49,968 nucleotides of DNA from an uncultured Eubacteriales bacterium (GTDB lineage: Bacteria > Bacillota > Clostridia > UBA1381 > UMGS1253), in assembly GCA_902492065.1 (NCBI GenBank), contig CABUKE010000012.1:1-49968 (forward strand). The letters are read 5' to 3'. This document shows positions 45,620 through 49,968 of this stretch, in pieces (the stretch's first letter is position 1; each line of letters starts with the position of its first letter). A model generated the notes under the pieces. The model had not been told where the DNA came from. It did not search any database and worked only from the letters and a program-made list of their open reading frames with translations. A program made the translations under genes and the position numbers.

Positions 45620-46183
45620 ATGACCAAAAAACTTACCACAAGCGCAATTCTGATTGCGCTGTCCGTCGTGCTCGCATGGGTGTCGAAAATTATTCCCGCA
45701 CCGTGGCTGCAGGGCGGCTCCATTACCTTTGCAAGTATGGTGCCAATCATTCTTGTTTCGTTGCTGTTTGACGTAAAATGGGGACTTTTGGCTTCGTTTG
45801 CGTATTCTGTCATTCAGTACATTCTCGGTCCAATGGCACCTCCAACGCAAACATTTGGCTATTATGTGCTCGTAATCCTGCTCGACTATGTGTTTGCCTT
45901 TGGCGTGCTCGGGCTTGCCGGGCCGTTTTATAAGCTGTTTGGCCGGCGCACGTGGGCAATCCCGGTTTCCGGCGCAATCGTAACCACGCTGCGCTATGTG
46001 TGCCACATTGCCTCCGGTGTGCTCATCTGGGGTGTCTATGCACAGGAAGGACAGGGCATATGGGCGTACTCGCTCATTTACAACGGCACGTATATGATTC
46101 CGGAAATTATTATCACAACTGTCGTGCTTGCGCTGTTGTCCGGCTTTCTGCAAAAAGCAATCAAAAAACAAAGTCTTGTGTAA
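45620..46183 (+). CDS. thiT: Thiamin ECF transporter S component
   Basis: A 187-residue membrane protein with six hydrophobic helices. ALSVVLAWVSKIIPAPWLQG then GSITFASMVPIILVSLLFDV and KWGLLASFAYSVIQYILGP match ThiT, including the GS(I/V)T and Trp/Tyr thiamin pocket features. Thiamin is bound outside and delivered through a shared EcfAA'T module, which is not beside it here. GGAAGGG precedes ATG 45620. It is directly under a TPP riboswitch. Confidence 0.95.
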   Translation: MTKKLTTSAILIALSVVLAWVSKIIPAPWLQGGSITFASMVPIILVSLLFDVKWGLLASFAYSVIQYILGPMAPPTQTFGYYVLVILLDYVFAFGVLGLAGPFYKLFGRRTWAIPVSGAIVTTLRYVCHIASGVLIWGVYAQEGQGIWAYSLIYNGTYMIPEIIITTVVLALLSGFLQKAIKKQSLV

Positions 46184-46194
46184 GTACAAATATG

Positions 46195-46219
46195 AAAACG
46201 CGTCGGTTCGGCGCGTTTT
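46195..46219 (+). terminator. Terminator of thiT
   Basis: AAAACGCG (46195-46202) pairs with CGCGTTTT (46212-46219), with TTC after it. Confidence 0.8.
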
Positions 46220-46283
46220 TTCTTGCAATTTTTGCGCCGGGATGGTACTATTATAGTATAATTGTAAACAAGGGGTGGAACAT

Positions 46284-49200
46284 GTGAAGACTTATTATAA
46301 GCGACTGATTTGTTTATTTTTGACATGTTTGCTCGGTACAGGCGCCAGCCTGCCCGCGCTTGCGGCTATGAATTACGATTACACCGGAATCGTCTATGAC
46401 ATAGAGGCAGAGGATATGACGATTCTGGATACGAGCCGATTGGAATATACAAAGGGACAAAACGACGTATTGTCCGGCGGACGCGGTATCAGCGTCGTAT
46501 ATGAAGATAAAACCGTCCCGGCTCAAAACGCAGGCGCGTCGCTTGAACTGGAATTCTACCCCGAGGAGGACGGACGCTATTACATATGGCTGCGCCATAC
46601 GGCGAGCAAGAGTAACCAGGCCGGACAAAGTATCTTTATGGCGATTGGCGACGGCGAATATACAAACACGGGCCTGCTCGCCGAGCCGGACGCGCCGCTC
46701 TGGATTCAGATTGCGGCAGTGGACGGCAAAGCGGGCGAGCGCAGCTTCCTGCGCTTTATCCCGCGGCAAAAAATAGGCATTATTCTTGACCGATTCATCG
46801 TGACAACAAATGCGAGCTATACCCCCACGGACGAGGACCTCGGCATTCTCTATGACGGCCAGTCCTCGACGGCAAATGATATTTACAAAATGGCGGGTGC
46901 AGTTGCGCTCACCGTTGGCTCCAGCAACGCATACGTCAACTACCAGCAGGTTCCCATCGACGAAGAAAACCCGGAGATTACGCCGATTCTCAAAAACGAC
47001 CGGACCTATCTCCCCGTTCGGTTTGTGGCTGAGGCGCTTGGTGCATCTGTTGATTTTGACGAGGCGGGCGGCGCGGCGATATTAAGCACCGACGCCGGGA
47101 GCGTGCGCGCCGTGATTGGCGACGACGCAATTTATAAAGACGGCGAGCGTATCGCCATCAGCGACCCGATTTTTGCGCAGGGCGACCGGATGTACCTGCC
47201 TGTGCGCGCCGTGTGCGAGGCGCTTGGGAAATACGCCTTCTATGACAATACCCTCGAACTGATTATCCTTTCCGACTATCCGAACATTTACGACAGCGAA
47301 GAGGATGTAGATACCCTTATGACAATTACGAAAAACATTATCTATGACCGTCCGACCGGGGCGGAGATGATTGCGGACATGCAAACGGTCAGCCCCAGTG
47401 ACGAGCATCCGCGTCTGCTGCTGCACCAGTCGGACTTTGACCGGATTATTGAAACTGCAAAAACCGACACCGTTCTCGCGGGTATGATTAATAAAGTAGT
47501 ACGTACCAACGAAAAAACTAAAAGCCAAACGCAGGCTACAACCCGCTACAACGGAAGCGGAGACGCGGGCAATATGCTTGAGCCTGCACGAAAAGCAAAG
47601 GAAATCATGTTCGTCATGTCCTTTCTGTATAAGGTAACGGGCGACCCGGCCTATGCCGAGCGCGCCTACATCGAGGCGGAAAACGTCTGCGCCTTCCCCA
47701 CCTGGCGGCCAGGCCACTTTTTAAACGTCGGGGAAATGGCGTTCGGCGTTGCGCTTACCTATGACTGGCTCTACGACTATCTTACGCCGGAACGGCGCAA
47801 AACGCTTGAGGAAGGACTGTACAATCAGGCGGTAGTAAAAGGGATTGGCGCCTATAATGGAACATCGGATGAAATCGACTCTCACCACGGCACCCACGGC
47901 CGGAGCGGGTGGACAAAGGCGAAGACAAACTGGAACGCGGTGTGCAACGCCGGCCTTACCATGTCGTCGATTGCGCTGGCAAACATCTATCCCGAAGACT
48001 GCGAGTGGCTTTTGGGCAACATTATTAACTCGATTGAGCTGGGTGTAGAGGACTATGCACCCGACGGCGGCTACAGCGAGGGGCCGGGTTACTGGTCGTT
48101 CGGGACGAACTATCTGGTCTGGTTTTTAGCCAGTCTGGAAAGCGCTATGGGGACGACGTACGGCATCGCCGAGTCGCCCGGACTGCGCCAGACGGGCTAC
48201 TTCCCCACCTATATGGAGAGCCCATACGGGCAGTTCAACTTCCACGACTGCGGCGAAGATAAGATTGACACCTCCACGCTGTTCTGGTTTGCGAACTACT
48301 ACGGCGACCCGGTTATCGCCGGGGCGCGCTATCAGGATATTACGGACGGTACAAAGAGCGTATCGCCAAAGGATATCATGTGGTACAACCCGGATAACAT
48401 CGACACGAGCGCAGACTGGCCGCTCGACCGGGTATTTAAGGGAATCAGCACTGCAAGCATGCGTAGCAGCTTCGCGACGGACACGCCGGTTTATGCCGGT
48501 CTGCATGCGGGCGACAACACCGCAAACCACGGCAATCTCGACACCGGGACATTCGTGCTCGACGCGGGCGGCGTGCGCTGGTTTGTCGATTTGGGCAGCG
48601 ACAATTACAACCTGCCGGGCTACTTCAGTGGCGGCGCAACCGGACAGCGTTGGGACTATTACCGGATGCGCGCCGAGGGGCAGAATACGCTCGTTATCAA
48701 CCCTGACGACGACCCGGACCAGATTGTAAATTCCGACTCGCCTATTGTGGACTTTGTCAGCAAGCCGCGCGGCGCGTACGCTGTTACTGATATGACGAGT
48801 GCGTACGCCGACGACGCTTCTTCGGCAAAGCGCGGCCTGTTTTTGACGAACAGCCGCAACACGGTAATTGTACAGGATGAAGTCGCGCTTAAAGCGCCGT
48901 CCGAGGTGTGGTGGTTTGCGCATATCAATTCCAACAAAACAAAGGTGGAAATTGCGCCGGACAAGAAATCGGCAATCCTTACGCAAGGCGGGCAGCGTCT
49001 CTGGGTCGGCATTGTGACCCGGCCGGGCGATACTGCTTTAGAACAGCAGGCCGGTTTTACGCTGATGGACGCCAACCCGCTCCCCACCTCGCCGGAAGGC
49101 AACAGCAGCGAGTACGGGCGCGGCAACTACAAAAAGCTTGCAATCCATGCGCAGGGCGTTACCAGCTTTGACCTCGCCGTTGTCATGCAGCTTTTGGAGC

Positions 49201-49934
49201 CGGGCGAGAGCGAACCGCAAAACTTTACCTACAGCTTCACCGACCTTGCGAATTGGAGCGTCGCAGACGGCGAGATGGTTACGCCTTTGCTCGACGGAAT
49301 CACCATAAACGGTACGCCGGTAGCGAACTTCAGCCCAAACCGTACGAGCTACACCTTCCCTCTGCCGGTAGGAACAACGGAAATGCCAACGATTGGGTAC
49401 ACGGCGGCGGAGGGCTGCGGCGTAGAGGTCACAATGCCCGCCTCTCTGCCCGGTCAGGCGGTGCTGAAGGTATTTGTGGAGGATGAGCCGTTTAATGTCA
49501 AGTATTATTATGTGACGCTGCGCGAGGAGCGTGACGTGGAAATCACGGCGAGCGACTGGGAAAACGACATCAATACGCCGGAAAAGAGCTACGACGGCGA
49601 CTATTCGACGCGTTGGTCGGCCGAGGGCGAAGCGTGGATTATGTATACCTTCCGCGAGCCGCGGACGCTGAGCTGCGTATCACTCGCCTTTTGGAAGGCA
49701 GCGGCGCGTAAGGCACGGATTAAGATTGAAGTTTCCTCAGACGGGACGGTATTTGAAACCGTGTATGATGGGCTTTCCACCAACGATGCAGAAATGCTGG
49801 AGGATTTCACCTTCACGCCAAGGAGCGTGAAAGCCGTTCGGGTAAACTGCTACGGCAACACATCGGAGGAAGCGACAGCAAGCGTCTGGAACTCGATTTT
49901 GGAAGTGGATTTTAAGTCAAGACCACCCGTATAA
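46284..49934 (+). CDS. Large secreted heparinase II/III-like polysaccharide lyase with stalk and F5/8 C domains
   Basis: A 1216-residue exported protein. Signal peptide at 1-28 (CLFLTCLLGTGASLPALAA). Residues 30-180 are a carbohydrate-binding-like beta domain. About 210-330 holds a copper amine oxidase N-terminal-like stalk domain with two YLPVR motifs (RTYLPVRFVAEALG, RMYLPVRAVCEALG). About 370-690 is a heparinase-type alpha/alpha toroid (HPRLLLHQSDFDRII, PGHFLNVGEMAFGVALTYDW, DGGYSEGPGYWSFGTNYLVW), and about 720-1000 a beta-sheet lyase domain (AGLHAGDNTANHGNLDTGTF). The last ~150 residues resemble an F5/8 type C domain. The likely start is GTG 46284, AAGGGG eight bases upstream. Substrate unknown; an acidic polysaccharide is probable. 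Confidence 0.82.
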   Translation: MKTYYKRLICLFLTCLLGTGASLPALAAMNYDYTGIVYDIEAEDMTILDTSRLEYTKGQNDVLSGGRGISVVYEDKTVPAQNAGASLELEFYPEEDGRYYIWLRHTASKSNQAGQSIFMAIGDGEYTNTGLLAEPDAPLWIQIAAVDGKAGERSFLRFIPRQKIGIILDRFIVTTNASYTPTDEDLGILYDGQSSTANDIYKMAGAVALTVGSSNAYVNYQQVPIDEENPEITPILKNDRTYLPVRFVAEALGASVDFDEAGGAAILSTDAGSVRAVIGDDAIYKDGERIAISDPIFAQGDRMYLPVRAVCEALGKYAFYDNTLELIILSDYPNIYDSEEDVDTLMTITKNIIYDRPTGAEMIADMQTVSPSDEHPRLLLHQSDFDRIIETAKTDTVLAGMINKVVRTNEKTKSQTQATTRYNGSGDAGNMLEPARKAKEIMFVMSFLYKVTGDPAYAERAYIEAENVCAFPTWRPGHFLNVGEMAFGVALTYDWLYDYLTPERRKTLEEGLYNQAVVKGIGAYNGTSDEIDSHHGTHGRSGWTKAKTNWNAVCNAGLTMSSIALANIYPEDCEWLLGNIINSIELGVEDYAPDGGYSEGPGYWSFGTNYLVWFLASLESAMGTTYGIAESPGLRQTGYFPTYMESPYGQFNFHDCGEDKIDTSTLFWFANYYGDPVIAGARYQDITDGTKSVSPKDIMWYNPDNIDTSADWPLDRVFKGISTASMRSSFATDTPVYAGLHAGDNTANHGNLDTGTFVLDAGGVRWFVDLGSDNYNLPGYFSGGATGQRWDYYRMRAEGQNTLVINPDDDPDQIVNSDSPIVDFVSKPRGAYAVTDMTSAYADDASSAKRGLFLTNSRNTVIVQDEVALKAPSEVWWFAHINSNKTKVEIAPDKKSAILTQGGQRLWVGIVTRPGDTALEQQAGFTLMDANPLPTSPEGNSSEYGRGNYKKLAIHAQGVTSFDLAVVMQLLEPGESEPQNFTYSFTDLANWSVADGEMVTPLLDGITINGTPVANFSPNRTSYTFPLPVGTTEMPTIGYTAAEGCGVEVTMPASLPGQAVLKVFVEDEPFNVKYYYVTLREERDVEITASDWENDINTPEKSYDGDYSTRWSAEGEAWIMYTFREPRTLSCVSLAFWKAAARKARIKIEVSSDGTVFETVYDGLSTNDAEMLEDFTFTPRSVKAVRVNCYGNTSEEATASVWNSILEVDFKSRPPV

Positions 49935-49963
49935 CGGGTGGCTTGCACTAAGCCTATAAGGCT
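49923..49963 (+). mobile_element. Two hairpins resembling an IS200/IS605-type insertion-sequence end
   Basis: CCACCCGT (49923-49930) pairs with ACGGGTGG (49934-49941) over a three-base loop, and AGCCT (49951-49955) pairs with AGGCT (49959-49963). The first hairpin contains the stop codon of the lyase gene and has no T-run. Such short GC hairpins in tandem occur at ends of IS200/IS605 family elements. The transposase would lie beyond the window edge. A simple terminator is the alternative. Confidence 0.4.
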
Positions 49964-49968
49964 ATTAT

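Noticed and set aside
48126..48986. 286-residue open frame on the minus strand
   Set aside because: Antisense shadow of the lyase gene, no RBS.
1..49968. CRISPR arrays, rRNA genes, replication origin
   Set aside because: I looked for regularly spaced repeats, rRNA signatures and DnaA-box clusters and saw none.

Overview
The window looks like a chromosome segment from a strictly anaerobic, Gram-positive member of the Clostridia. Supporting features are a four-subunit 2-oxoacid:ferredoxin oxidoreductase, an ECF vitamin transporter, SLH (S-layer) domains on a surface protein, recX, rimO, and a Tn916-like integrase/excisionase pair. No species can be named from sequence alone.

Layout. (1) 1-12,077 is an accessory region of broken and nested mobile DNA. 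It opens with the right end of a Tn916-like integrative conjugative element (partial gene, xis, int). Next to it are the remnant of a second tyrosine recombinase and a tRNA(CAT) gene cut in its anticodon loop. A DNA polymerase IV gene follows that has been split, inverted and frameshifted. Two toxin-like genes come next. Both carry a short phage-MuF-type CxxC...HPNCRC module, fused in one case to a serine lipase and in the other to a glycine-zipper tail. The second is followed by duplicated immunity-like cassettes and a DUF4176 gene. A ribbon-helix-helix regulator with an operator array and a decayed HicAB pair follow. The region ends at the 3' half of tRNA-Lys(CTT). (2) 12,120-21,350 is mostly core sequence: tRNA-Pro, putP, then recX-rimO-pgsA running into a small surface-polysaccharide set (two family 2 glycosyltransferases, a flippase and a P-loop kinase-like protein). 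(3) 21,358-28,270 (minus strand) holds the 2-oxoacid:ferredoxin oxidoreductase operon and nadK-argR-recN-rseC. (4) 28,473-35,101 holds tRNA-Gly and a cobalamin-riboswitch operon. (5) 35,646-40,183 is a thiamin-riboswitch operon, thiD-thiC-thiM-thiE-HAD phosphatase. (6) 40,187-45,306 (minus) holds a GNAT acetyltransferase, three consecutive M42 aminopeptidases and murD. (7) 45,385-46,219 is a second thiamin riboswitch with thiT. (8) 46,284-49,934 is one very large secreted heparinase II/III-like protein that ends inside a hairpin resembling an insertion-sequence end.

How genes work together. The cobalamin-riboswitch operon encodes an SLH-anchored alpha/alpha-toroid protein, a membrane-tethered DUF4430 (transcobalamin-C-terminal-like) protein, EcfT, and one polypeptide carrying two ABC ATPases plus an S component. 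Read together they look like a split, surface-displayed analogue of intrinsic factor/transcobalamin feeding an ECF corrinoid importer. The two thiamin riboswitch loci combine HMP synthesis (ThiC/ThiD), thiazole salvage (ThiM), coupling (ThiE) and uptake (ThiT). No thiazole synthesis genes and no thiL are visible here, so the HAD phosphatase at the operon end may act on a thiamin phosphate. The most unusual findings are the MuF-type toxin/immunity cluster with its displaced cassette remnant, the split transcobalamin-like B12 system, and the inverted dinB.
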